10,566 nucleotides of DNA, taken from DRVP01 sp964604045 (GTDB lineage Archaea; Thermoproteota; Bathyarchaeia; Bathyarchaeales; Bathycorpusculaceae). Positions 1 through 8,135 of this stretch are shown one piece after another; position 1 is the stretch's first letter, and each line of letters opens with the position of its first letter. Position numbers and translations under genes: made by a program. Under the pieces are notes generated by a model, which made no database searches, was not told where the DNA came from, and saw nothing but the letters and a program-made list of their open reading frames with translations. The DNA is taken from NCBI GenBank assembly GCA_964604045.1, contig CAZRXM010000035.1:1-10566 (forward strand), in the 5' to 3' direction.

Positions 1-58
1 TTCAGCCCTAACACCGATCTTGAGTCCTCCGCCTTTGACCTGGCTTGGCTACCGCCGC
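1..58 (-). tRNA. tRNA-Leu (anticodon CAA), 5' part, cut by window edge, probably intron-containing
   Basis: Read on the minus strand from 58, the sequence gives a 7-nt acceptor strand GCGGCGG (58-52), then T8 A9, a D-arm with stem GCC/GGC around AAGCCAGGTCAAA (49-31), and an anticodon arm GAGGA-CTCAAGA. The loop CTCAAGA sets the anticodon as CAA (bases 22-20), with U33 before it and G37 after it. D-arm length and sequence are typical of archaeal leucine tRNAs. The 3' half of the anticodon stem should read TCCTC but is TCGGT, so pairing fails after two bases. That is what an intron at the usual archaeal 37/38 site would produce. The 3' exon, variable arm and T-arm lie outside the window, so the gene cannot be verified in full. 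Confidence 0.8.
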
Positions 59-83
59 CAATATCATGCTTTAAAAAGCTTTC

Positions 84-91
84 TTATTAAC
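84..91 (-). promoter_or_regulatory. possible TATA box of the tRNA-Leu gene
   Basis: The minus strand reads GTTAATAA here. Its centre lies about 26-29 bases upstream of the tRNA 5' end at 58, the spacing expected for an archaeal TATA box driving a tRNA with a very short leader. A second AT-rich stretch, TTTTTAAA at about 70-77, is too close to the tRNA to be the box. The match is weak and rests on position. Confidence 0.3.
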
Positions 92-128
92 TATTCCCTT
101 CAAGCATGACCCGTACTTTACATGACAA

Positions 129-136
129 TTTATATA
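129..136 (+). promoter_or_regulatory. TATA box upstream of the broken hydrolase gene
   Basis: The sequence is TTTATATA, a perfect match to the common archaeal TATA consensus. Transcription would start about 25 bases downstream, near 158-162, a little before the point where recognisable hydrolase sequence begins (about 175-190). This suggests that the damaged gene may still be transcribed. No distinct BRE is evident in front of the box. Confidence 0.4.
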
Positions 137-174
137 GCCAAAAGAGGCTTTTAGCGTCTGGAAAAAGGGCTGAG

Positions 175-794
175 AACCTGCTTGCCAAGTTGACTGCGCG
201 GGCAACGAAGACGAGGATAAACATTCCTTTAGTGCTTGCCCTCTCAGTAATAATGGACATTGACTTTTTGAATGCCATTCCTTGGAGCTGTTCTATGTTA
301 GGCATAGGGTCCAACCCACTCCATACTCGTTGCCCTAGCCTTTTTCCTGTCCATCTTAATTATTTACCGTAAAGCGGCGCTGCCCTATTTTGCGGCACTA
401 TTCAGCATCCGCTTTTAAGCGACCTTTTTATTGGCGGTAGGGTTCAGATTTTCTGGCCCATAACCACAGCCATGTATGGGTTGGAGATCGGCTACCTAAG
501 CCCTTTGGGCATAACCCTTGAGTGGCTAGCCTTTTTAACGACGGCCGCTGTAATGTTCAAAACTGTGGACATGCGCGTCTTCTTTCCGCCCACCCATTCA
601 ACCTAATTCTCTTTATACCATTGTTCACGGTCCTAGCGCCTATGGTCTTCGGCTTGCCTGAGCCGCTTCCAGCCGTTCTTGTGCCACAGCACCTCGTTTA
701 CTTCCTCCTTTTCGCCGCGGCGCTTTATGTGGACTTAAAGGAAGAGTGTAAAGTGAAATTGAATAGGTTGAGGTTGCACGAAAAAGTTTATTAG
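175..794 (+). pseudogene. frameshifted YdjM-like membrane-bound metal-dependent hydrolase
   Basis: The reading moves through three frames yet reconstructs one membrane protein of roughly 200 residues. Frame 1 to about 281 encodes ATKTRINIPLVLALSV then MDIDFL (253-270). The next frame gives LELFYVRHR (282-308). The next gives GPTHS followed by a hydrophobic helix (308-400). Frame 1 returns with QHPLLSD and GGRVQIFWPI, then a second hydrophobic region (403-600). The last frame gives a third hydrophobic stretch and a charged tail ending at TAG 792-794. DxD, HRGPTHS and H-x-L-x-x-D followed by WP are hallmarks of the YdjM family of membrane-bound metal-dependent hydrolases. Every join needs one base restored: near 282, 308, 402 and 590-600. 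The original start codon is unclear; TTG at 190 is one candidate. Either the gene is decaying or this stretch was assembled with small deletions. The polymerase genes beside it carry no such errors. The molecular function of the family is poorly known. Confidence 0.72.
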
Positions 795-823
795 TTGGGT
801 GTTAGTTTACGTGTTTTGCCTCG

Positions 824-831
824 AATATATT
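824..831 (+). promoter_or_regulatory. candidate distal TATA box for the rpoB operon
   Basis: AATATATT lies in the non-coding stretch between the broken hydrolase gene and rpoB. If used, it would start transcripts near 850 and give a leader of roughly 90 bases containing the AACCTC sequence that can pair with the rpoB ribosome binding site. It is a plausible alternative to the nearer box. Confidence 0.25.
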
Positions 832-865
832 GGAGACTTTTTAGTTGGATGATCCGTGTTTCGGA

Positions 866-879
866 GGGAAATTAAAAAG
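866..879 (+). promoter_or_regulatory. candidate BRE plus TATA box of the rpoB operon
   Basis: GGGAAATTAAAAAG combines a purine-rich BRE-like element with an AT-rich TATA-like element. It predicts a start near 900 and a leader of about 45 bases before the rpoB ATG. It is the better BRE/TATA combination in this 150-base gap. Overlap with a 22-codon reading frame (856-924) is probably chance. Confidence 0.4.
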
Positions 880-930
880 CTTGAAAACCTCCTTAACGAG
901 GAACCCTTCCAACCGTTTGGTTAGGTTTAC

Positions 931-935
931 GAGGT
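931..935 (+). promoter_or_regulatory. ribosome binding site of rpoB
   Basis: GAGGT lies 9 bases before the ATG at 945 and is complementary to the 3' end of archaeal 16S rRNA. It supports this start. The wider GAGGTT (931-936) is an exact complement of AACCTC at 886-891, so in a long transcript the site could be masked. Confidence 0.6.
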
Positions 936-944
936 TGATTAAAA

Positions 945-3900
945 ATGTCTAAAGTGGAGTTCACCAGAGAGGACGCTAACATACTCTTAAAAGCCTTCTT
1001 TAAGGAGAAGGGCCTAGTACGCCAACACCTAGACTCCTACAACGAGTTCATAGACCACGGTTTGCAAGAGATAATAGACGAAGTTGGCGAAATCCCAATT
1101 GAAGTTCCTGAATGCCCGTATAAAGTTAAGCTTGGCCAAGTTTGGATAATAGACCCGCAGACTCGGATAAGCGGCCCTTACGTCACCGAGGTTGACGGCA
1201 CGAAACATGAAATTTATCCGATTGAGGCTAGGCTTAGAAACCTAACATATGCAGCACCCGTGGCTCTCGAAATGACCCCTGTGATAGACGGAAGGGAACA
1301 GGACACCGAGTATGTTTTTATCGGCGACATACCAGTCATGTTGAAGTCTAAGCTATGCTTCCTCTCACAGCTTTCCCGCGAAGAACTCATAGCCTGCGGT
1401 GAGGACCCGGATGACCCGGGCGGCTACTTCATAATAAACGGTTCGGAACGCGTAATCGTAGCCATGGAGGACCTCGCCCCAAACCGCATAATAGTGGATG
1501 TGGACGAAAAGGGCGCCACACCGGTGTACCAAGCCAAGGTTTTCTCCACCACAGTTGGCTTCAGAGCCCGAATAGAGTTGAAAATTAAGTCTGACGGCGT
1601 CTTATACGTTACAATGCCCGGTGTGCCAACAGACATACCTTTCGTCATAGTAATGCGGGCTCTGGGACTTGAATCGGACAAGGAAATCGCGGAGGCCGTA
1701 TCGCTTGACGAGGAAATTCAAAGCGAGCTAGAGCCCTCTTTTGAAAAGGCTGTAGGAGTGGACACTGTTAGAGACGCTATATTATATATTGGAAACCGCG
1801 TGGCCCACGGTCAGGTTGAGGAATACCGCATACAGAAGGCTGAAGCGGTCATAGACAAAAACTTCCTACCGCACATCGGAAGGACGAGCCAGAGCAGAAG
1901 GGACAAAGCCATATTCCTCGGAGAAATGGCATGCAGAATCATAGAGCTTAAGCTTGGAAAAAGAAAGCCCGACGACAAAGACCACTTCAAAAATAAAAGG
2001 TTGAGGCTTGCTGGGCCACTCCTTGCAGACTTGTTCCGCGTAGCCTTCAGAAACCTTGTCAGGGACATAAAATATCAGCTTGAAAGAATAGGTGTTAAGG
2101 GTCCCGTAATAAACATTTCAGCAGCTGTCCGCTCCGGAATAATCACTGAAAGGCTTCAACACGCCTTGGCAACGGGCAACTGGGGAAGAGGGAGGGTTGG
2201 TGTAACACAGCTTCTGGACAGAACCAACTACCTGTCAACGCTAAGCCACTTGAGGAGGCTCCAGTCCCCGTTGAGCAGGAGTCAACCAAACTTCGAGGCC
2301 AGAGACCTCCACCCAACCCATTGGGGACGATTATGCCCAAACGAAACCCCTGAAGGGTCAAACTGCGGCCTTGTCAAAAACCTAGCCTTGTCGGCGTGTA
2401 TTTCCGTCGGAGTTAACCCCGAGAAAATCAAGCAAGTCTTATATGACATGGGCGTGACGTCCGTTTATGAGGCAAATGAAACCCTAAAACGTTATGGAGC
2501 AAAGGTTTTTGTTGACGGAAACATTATAGGCTACTGCGCTTCGCCCGAAAAGCTTGTACAAGAGTTTAGGCAGAGAAGGCGGAGGGGAGAAATATCCAGC
2601 GAAGTCAACATAGCCTACTATTCTAGGGCTTACAGCGAAAGAGAAGAGGTGTACGTTAATTGCGACGAGGGAAGGGTTAGGCGCCCCCTAATAATAGTTG
2701 AAAACGGAGTCCCCAAACTCAAAAAAGAACACGTAGAGAAAATAGCTAAAGGCGAATGGAGTTGGGAGGACCTCGTTAAAAACGGCATAGTTGAATATTT
2801 AGATGCTGAAGAGGAGGAAAACGCCTACATAGCCATAAGCCCTGAAGAATTAACCCCAGAACACACGCACATGGAAATTGCAACATACACGATTCTTGGA
2901 ATATGCGCCTCAACAATCCCATACGCGGAACACAACCAGTCGCCGCGAAACTCCTACCAGGCTGCTATGGCTAAACAGGCTTTGGGCGTCTATGCCACAA
3001 ACTTCCCGTTCCGAGTGGACTCAAGAGCCCACATCCTCCACTACCCGCAAACACCCCTTGTGGAAACAGCCCTCATGGAGGCCATGGGCTACAAGATCAG
3101 GCCTTCAGGGCAAAACTGTATAGTGGCTGTCCTATCCTACGAAGGCTACAACATGGAGGACGCCCTAGTATTCAATAAAGCATCCATCGAGAGGGGTTTA
3201 GGTCGCTCCACGTTCTACCGCATATACGAGGCTGAATGCCGCCAACACATGGGAGGACTCAGAGACAAGTTCACTATACCTGAGCCCGGAACTAGAGGGT
3301 TCAGGGGAGAACAATACTATAGGCTGCTTGAGCCCGACGGGATAGTGAGCCTTGAAGCCCAAGTCGCCGGTGGAGACGTTCTAATAGGTAGGGTAAGCCC
3401 GCCCAGATTCCTCGAGGAGTACAAGGAGTTTGAGGTTAAAGGCCCCTCCATGCGCGACACGTCTGTGGACATGCGGCCTTCAGAAACGGGCGTTGTGGAT
3501 GCAGTCTTCATAACTGAGTCCGGTGAGGGAGGAAAACTCGTCAAGGTTAGAGTTCGAGACCAGAGAATCCCAGAGCTCGGCGACAAGTTCGCTTCGAGAC
3601 ACGGCCAGAAAGGGGTTATAGGCCTGATAGTTCCCCAAGAGGATATGCCCTTCACAGAGGACGGCATAGTTCCAGACATCATAATAAACCCCCATGCAAT
3701 CCCCTCAAGAATGACCATCGGACAGTTTGTTGAATCCATAGCTGGGAAGGTTGCGGCTTTAAGAGGCAAACCCGTGGATGGAACACCCTTCTCAAACGAA
3801 AGGCCTGAAGACCTTAGAAAAGCCCTTATAAAGCTCGGTTTCAGCCACACTGGCAGGGAAGTCTTCTATAACGGTGTTACGGGCGAAAAGTTTGTGGCAG

Positions 3901-4316
3901 ACGTGTTCGTAGGTGTCGTCTACTACCAGAAACTGCACCACATGGTTGCAGACAAAATCCACGCTAGGGCAAGGGGGCAAGTTCAGATGTTGACGCGGCA
4001 GCCAACCGAGGGTAGGTCAAGAGGAGGAGGCTTAAGGTTTGGCGAAATGGAACGCGACTGCCTAATAGGCCACGGTGCCGCCATGCTGCTCCACGACAGG
4101 CTTTTGGAAGAATCTGACAAATACACCCTCTACGTTTGTGAGAACTGTGGCTACATCGCCTACTACGACATTAAACAGCGGAAATACGTTTGCAGGCTTT
4201 GTGAAGACAAAGCGAAAATATCACCTGTAGTGGTTTCCTACGCCTTCAAGCTTCTCTTGCAGGAGTTGATGAGCCTTTGCATAGCTCCAAGATTAAAGCT
4301 TAAGGAGAGGGCATAA
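945..4316 (+). CDS. rpoB: DNA-directed RNA polymerase subunit B (undivided B''+B')
   Basis: This is the second-largest subunit of the archaeal RNA polymerase, homologous to Rpb2 and bacterial beta. It forms one side of the active-centre cleft with subunit A. The 1123 residues contain both halves that are separate genes (B'' and B') in many methanogens and halophiles. Visible landmarks in order: N-terminal protrusion; GYFIINGSERVIV (160-172) at the protrusion/lobe; the fork motif CPNETPEGSNCGL (about 464-476); EGYNMEDA (733-740) near the active site; GDKFASRHGQKGVIG (879-893) in the hybrid-binding region; GRSRGGGLRFGEMERD (1023-1038) in the clamp/anchor; and a zinc site C1065, C1068, C1083, C1086 near the C-terminus. 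The ATG has a good ribosome binding site. It is first in its operon, and its TAA directly abuts the rpoA ATG. There are no frameshifts and no rpoH precedes it. Confidence 0.98.
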   Translation: MSKVEFTREDANILLKAFFKEKGLVRQHLDSYNEFIDHGLQEIIDEVGEIPIEVPECPYKVKLGQVWIIDPQTRISGPYVTEVDGTKHEIYPIEARLRNLTYAAPVALEMTPVIDGREQDTEYVFIGDIPVMLKSKLCFLSQLSREELIACGEDPDDPGGYFIINGSERVIVAMEDLAPNRIIVDVDEKGATPVYQAKVFSTTVGFRARIELKIKSDGVLYVTMPGVPTDIPFVIVMRALGLESDKEIAEAVSLDEEIQSELEPSFEKAVGVDTVRDAILYIGNRVAHGQVEEYRIQKAEAVIDKNFLPHIGRTSQSRRDKAIFLGEMACRIIELKLGKRKPDDKDHFKNKRLRLAGPLLADLFRVAFRNLVRDIKYQLERIGVKGPVINISAAVRSGIITERLQHALATGNWGRGRVGVTQLLDRTNYLSTLSHLRRLQSPLSRSQPNFEARDLHPTHWGRLCPNETPEGSNCGLVKNLALSACISVGVNPEKIKQVLYDMGVTSVYEANETLKRYGAKVFVDGNIIGYCASPEKLVQEFRQRRRRGEISSEVNIAYYSRAYSEREEVYVNCDEGRVRRPLIIVENGVPKLKKEHVEKIAKGEWSWEDLVKNGIVEYLDAEEEENAYIAISPEELTPEHTHMEIATYTILGICASTIPYAEHNQSPRNSYQAAMAKQALGVYATNFPFRVDSRAHILHYPQTPLVETALMEAMGYKIRPSGQNCIVAVLSYEGYNMEDALVFNKASIERGLGRSTFYRIYEAECRQHMGGLRDKFTIPEPGTRGFRGEQYYRLLEPDGIVSLEAQVAGGDVLIGRVSPPRFLEEYKEFEVKGPSMRDTSVDMRPSETGVVDAVFITESGEGGKLVKVRVRDQRIPELGDKFASRHGQKGVIGLIVPQEDMPFTEDGIVPDIIINPHAIPSRMTIGQFVESIAGKVAALRGKPVDGTPFSNERPEDLRKALIKLGFSHTGREVFYNGVTGEKFVADVFVGVVYYQKLHHMVADKIHARARGQVQMLTRQPTEGRSRGGGLRFGEMERDCLIGHGAAMLLHDRLLEESDKYTLYVCENCGYIAYYDIKQRKYVCRLCEDKAKISPVVVSYAFKLLLQELMSLCIAPRLKLKERA
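4303..4310 (+). promoter_or_regulatory. ribosome binding site of rpoA
   Basis: AGGAGAGG lies within the last codons of rpoB, 6 bases before the rpoA ATG at 4317. It fixes that start and, with the zero-base gap between the genes, suggests coupled translation of the two large subunits in equal amounts. Confidence 0.65.
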
Positions 4317-7300
4317 ATGGCTGTCGAGGAAGCAGCCCATAAAGTTGTAGACGAGATCCGTTTCGGAGTGCTTTCACCCCAAGAAATTCGCAAACTTTCA
4401 GTGGTTGAAATCCAAACTCCAGACACCTACGATGAAGATGGCACCCCGATAACGTCGGGACTCATGGATGGACGGCTTGGAACGCTGGAGCCTAGGCAGA
4501 GGTGCAAAACCTGCGGAAACACAGCAGCCCGCTGTCCCGGGCATTTTGGACACATTGAACTCGCTGTCCCTGTAATTCACGTGGAGTTTGCAAGAATAAT
4601 TTACGACCTTCTGAGGGTGACCTGTAGAAACTGTGGAAGGATCCTGCTTTCAGACGAATCGATTAAAAAGCTGAGGGCTAGAATCGAGAAGACGCGCCAG
4701 CTTTTGGGAACAGTTCCAGATGAGTTCTTCAAGAGGATTATACAGGAGATAAGGGCGAAGACATGTCCCCACTGCAACGCCCCTCAGTACAAGATAACCT
4801 TCGAAAAGCCTACAAAGTTCAGTGAAGAGCTTCCAAGCGGCTCCCAAGTTTTAACGCCAAGCATGGTTAGGGAGAGGCTTGAACGCATACCAGACGAAGA
4901 CCTTGAACTGTTAGGGTTCGACCCCAAAAACGCCCGCCCAGAGTGGATGGTTCTCCAAGTGCTGCCAGTCCCACCCGTTTACGTGAGGCCTTCCATAACT
5001 CTGGAGCACGGCATTCGGTCAGAAGACGACTTAACCCACAAGCTTGTGGACATAATCCGGATTAACCAGAGGCTTAAAGAGAACATGGAGGCTGGAGCGC
5101 CCACCCTTATAATCCAAGACTTGGCTGAACTCCTCCAATACCACGTAACAACATACTTCAACAACGAGGCTTCGGGCATCCCTCCGGCGAGACATCGTTC
5201 CGGAAGAGCGTTAAAAACGCTTTCCCAACGATTGAAGGGTAAAGAAGGACGTTTTAGAAGCAACCTCTCCGGAAAAAGGGTTGACTTTTCAGCGCGAACC
5301 GTTATTTCCCCAGACCCAAACCTCGACATAAACGAGGTTGGAGTTCCCATAGAGGTTGCCATGAGGCTGACTGTACCTGAAAAAGTGACTCCTTGGAACA
5401 TTGAGGAAATGCGGAAGCTTGTAATAAACGGGCCTACAAAGTATCCTGGAGCGGTTTACATAATTCGCCCAGATGGAAAACGCATTAGACTTGAATTTGT
5501 GGCTGACAGGACTAAGATTGCCGAGGCCCTTGAGCCCGGCTTCATTGTTGAGAGGCATCTCCGCGACGGAGACATAGCCATCTTCAACCGTCAACCGTCC
5601 CTTCATAGAATGTCTATAATGGCGCACTACGTGAGGGTTCTTCCATATAAGACGTTTAGACTGCACCTCTGCGTCTGCCCACCCTACAACGCCGACTTCG
5701 ATGGAGACGAAATGAACCTCCACATACCCCAAAGCGAAGAAGCCCAAACGGAAGCTAGACTATTGATGCAAGTTCAAGACCAAATCCTCTCCCCAAGGTT
5801 CGGCGGCCCAATAATTGGGGCAATCCGCGACTTCATAACAGCTGCTTACCTTTTCACAAGGAAGTCAAACTACCTCACTAAAGATGAGGTTTGCCGACTG
5901 CTTGTGGCAGCTGGATACGATGGACCATTGCCTGAGCCTCAAATTAAAGAGCCTCAGCCCATGTGGAGTGGTAAACAAATCTTCAGCTTGTTCCTACCAA
6001 AAGACTTGAACTATATTTTGAAAGCAAACATTTGCCGCGGGTGTCCAAAATGCATGAAGGAGGACTGCCCCTACGACGCCTATGTCGTTGTTAAGAACGG
6101 GGAGCTTAAAAGCGGTGTAATTGATAGAAGGGCTATAGGCGCTGAACAGTCCGAAAGCCTCTTCCACAGAATAATAAAGGATTACGGAACCGAGGCGGGA
6201 CGCGAGTTCCTTAACAAAGTTACAAGGCTTCTTAAATTGTTCCTAACCATGAGGGGCTTCACATACTCGTATGAGGAACTCGTCCTTTCACCTCAAGCTG
6301 AAAACAAGATTAGAAAGATCATGGAGAAGGCGGAGAAGAGAATCCACGAGCTTATAGAGAGCTACCGCAATGGCACACTGCAAGCTCTCCCGGGGCAAAC
6401 CCTAGAGGACACCTTTGAGATTTACGTTATGAACGAGTTGGCTAAAGCTAGGGATGAAGCCGGCAAAGTCGCCGAGGATGACTTCACGTCTGAAAACGCT
6501 GGCATAATCATGACCCGAACGGGCGCTAGGGGTTCCGCCCTCAACATTGGACAGATGAGCGCCTGCGTTGGACAGCAGTCTGTCCGTGGCAAACGAATAA
6601 TGAGGGGGTATGTCGGCCGTGCCTTACCACACTTTAAACCCGACGATCCAACGCCTAAAGCAAGGGGTTTCGTTTACTCTTCCTACCAGAAAGGGCTGGA
6701 TGCCGTAGAGTTTTTCTTCCACGCCATGGGTGGACGTGAAGGCTTAGTGGACACGGCTGTTCGAACGCAGCAAAGCGGCTATATGCAGAGACGTCTAATC
6801 AACGCCCTCGAACATTTGAGGCTTGAATACGACGGCACGGTGCGAAGCTCTACGGGCGAAATAATCCAGTTCAAGTATGGCGAGGACGGTGTTGATCCGG
6901 CTAAAAGCGACCATGGAAAAGCTGTAAACGTCAGCCGCCTCATAGAGCAGGTTAAAATCGGAATAGAAAAATGTGAGCCGGCGCCCCCAGAATACATTAG
7001 ACAGAAGCTTAAGGAAGTGGAAAGCGAGCTCACACCCCTCCTTATAAACGAGTTGAAGCAAGGCTTGACTGAAGCTAAACTCACCAAAGAGGGTGTTGAC
7101 AGAGCAGTGGAGTTAACAGTTGAACACTACAAAAAAGCCCAAATGGAGCCCGGCGAAGCAGTCGGCGTTGTTTCAGCCCAATCCATAGGAGAGCCTGGGA
7201 CTCAGATGACCCTCAGAACGTTCCACTACGCGGGTGTTAGGGAGCAGAACGTAACCCTAGGCTTACCAAGGCTTATAGAGATTGTAGATGCTAGGAGGGT

Positions 7301-8135
7301 TCCATCCACACCCATCATGGTAGTATACTTGGACGAAAAACACCGTAAAAGCCGGGAAGCTGCAGTGAAGGTTGCCCGCAACATCCTCTACACGACGCTT
7401 GAAAACATTGCAGAGGCAATCTATCAAGACCCGGTGCGCGAGGAAGTAGTTGTGGAGCTCAGCAAAGCCATGATGGAGGACAGAGGGGTCACCATGGAGG
7501 ATCTGAAGGAAAGGGTGAAGCTGGCCAATTGCACCGTTAAGATAAGCGGAAACAGAATCCACATAAAACCCAAAAAGCCCGAAGTCCTTAGAAGGCTTCT
7601 GGAAAAGGTTTCATCCATCTATATTAAGGGCATACCGGGCATAAAACGGGTTCTAGTGACGGAGGAGCAAGGTGAGTGGGTCATTAGAACCGATGGTTCA
7701 AACTTGCCGAAGGTTTTGGAGGTTTACGGTGTGGATGCCACGAGGACGACAACCAACAACATCCATGAAATAGCCAAAACCCTTGGAATAGAGGCGGCGC
7801 GCAACGCCCTCATTCACGAGGCTAAAAGCGTTTTGGACGAGCAGGGCTTAGACGTTGACATACGCCACGTTATGCTAGTAGCCGACATGATGACCTTCAC
7901 GGGTGAAGTGCAGCAGATCGGAAGGCATGGTGTGAGCGGCAAGAAGGCCAGCGTCCTGGCCAGGGCAGCCTTCGAAATAACGGTTCCAAACATTGTTGAA
8001 GCTGCTGTCAGGGGAGAAGTAGACCCCCTAGAGGGAGTCACCGAAAATGTTATAGTGGGCCAAACTATCCCAGTTGGAACAGGATTAGTGGAGCTGTACA
8101 TGTCCACATACGAGCCTAAAGGCGAAGGCGAATGA
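4317..8135 (+). CDS. rpoA: DNA-directed RNA polymerase subunit A (undivided A'+A'')
   Basis: This is the largest subunit of the archaeal RNA polymerase, homologous to Rpb1 and bacterial beta'. It carries the catalytic magnesium site. Most archaea encode it as two genes (A', A''); here one 1272-residue frame covers both without interruption. Landmarks: clamp zinc ligands C63, C66, C73, H76; a second zinc group C103, C106, C150, C153; the catalytic loop NADFDGD (458-464) with the three aspartates 460, 462, 464; a cysteine group C573, C576, C579, C584 (CxxCxxC-x4-C); the bridge helix including MGGREGLVDTAV (about 795-828); and the trigger loop region from G946 (GEAVGVVSAQSIGEPGTQ), which belongs to A''. 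The usual A'/A'' break would fall between bridge helix and trigger loop, and no stop or restart is seen there. It ends in an ATGA overlap with rpl30e. The fused form is known in Thaumarchaeota and relatives. Confidence 0.97.
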   Translation: MAVEEAAHKVVDEIRFGVLSPQEIRKLSVVEIQTPDTYDEDGTPITSGLMDGRLGTLEPRQRCKTCGNTAARCPGHFGHIELAVPVIHVEFARIIYDLLRVTCRNCGRILLSDESIKKLRARIEKTRQLLGTVPDEFFKRIIQEIRAKTCPHCNAPQYKITFEKPTKFSEELPSGSQVLTPSMVRERLERIPDEDLELLGFDPKNARPEWMVLQVLPVPPVYVRPSITLEHGIRSEDDLTHKLVDIIRINQRLKENMEAGAPTLIIQDLAELLQYHVTTYFNNEASGIPPARHRSGRALKTLSQRLKGKEGRFRSNLSGKRVDFSARTVISPDPNLDINEVGVPIEVAMRLTVPEKVTPWNIEEMRKLVINGPTKYPGAVYIIRPDGKRIRLEFVADRTKIAEALEPGFIVERHLRDGDIAIFNRQPSLHRMSIMAHYVRVLPYKTFRLHLCVCPPYNADFDGDEMNLHIPQSEEAQTEARLLMQVQDQILSPRFGGPIIGAIRDFITAAYLFTRKSNYLTKDEVCRLLVAAGYDGPLPEPQIKEPQPMWSGKQIFSLFLPKDLNYILKANICRGCPKCMKEDCPYDAYVVVKNGELKSGVIDRRAIGAEQSESLFHRIIKDYGTEAGREFLNKVTRLLKLFLTMRGFTYSYEELVLSPQAENKIRKIMEKAEKRIHELIESYRNGTLQALPGQTLEDTFEIYVMNELAKARDEAGKVAEDDFTSENAGIIMTRTGARGSALNIGQMSACVGQQSVRGKRIMRGYVGRALPHFKPDDPTPKARGFVYSSYQKGLDAVEFFFHAMGGREGLVDTAVRTQQSGYMQRRLINALEHLRLEYDGTVRSSTGEIIQFKYGEDGVDPAKSDHGKAVNVSRLIEQVKIGIEKCEPAPPEYIRQKLKEVESELTPLLINELKQGLTEAKLTKEGVDRAVELTVEHYKKAQMEPGEAVGVVSAQSIGEPGTQMTLRTFHYAGVREQNVTLGLPRLIEIVDARRVPSTPIMVVYLDEKHRKSREAAVKVARNILYTTLENIAEAIYQDPVREEVVVELSKAMMEDRGVTMEDLKERVKLANCTVKISGNRIHIKPKKPEVLRRLLEKVSSIYIKGIPGIKRVLVTEEQGEWVIRTDGSNLPKVLEVYGVDATRTTTNNIHEIAKTLGIEAARNALIHEAKSVLDEQGLDVDIRHVMLVADMMTFTGEVQQIGRHGVSGKKASVLARAAFEITVPNIVEAAVRGEVDPLEGVTENVIVGQTIPVGTGLVELYMSTYEPKGEGE

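Noticed and set aside
87..314. Minus-strand open frame of 75 codons
   Set aside because: Antisense to the better-supported hydrolase remnant, with no family resemblance.
106..372. Open frame of 88 codons as a separate gene
   Set aside because: Only its middle (up to MDIDFL) fits the YdjM family; the remainder is out of frame with the HRGPTHS motif encoded on the same bases. It is part of the frameshifted gene.
280..606. Programmed ribosomal frameshifting in the hydrolase gene
   Set aside because: Four successive shifts with no slippery heptamers or obvious stimulatory structures is not a plausible programmed mechanism; deletions explain it better.
522..794. GTG-started open frame of 90 codons as a separate membrane protein
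   Set aside because: Its first 25 or so codons are a shadow of the well-formed hydrophobic sequence in the next frame; only the part after about 600 continues the hydrolase.
856..924. GTG-started 22-codon frame (MFRREIKKLENLLNEEPF...) before rpoB, as a leader peptide or rpoH remnant
   Set aside because: No ribosome binding site, overlaps the best promoter candidate, and does not resemble RpoH.
2878..3123. Plus-strand open frame of 81 codons inside rpoB
   Set aside because: Out-of-frame shadow of the rpoB hybrid-binding region.
3317..3850. Minus-strand open frame of 177 codons inside rpoB
   Set aside because: Mirror of the conserved rpoB coding strand; low-complexity Ser/Pro/Thr composition typical of antisense frames.
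5289..5747. Minus-strand open frame of 152 codons inside rpoA
   Set aside because: Antisense to the catalytic NADFDGD region, whose sequence is fixed by rpoA; no independent signal.
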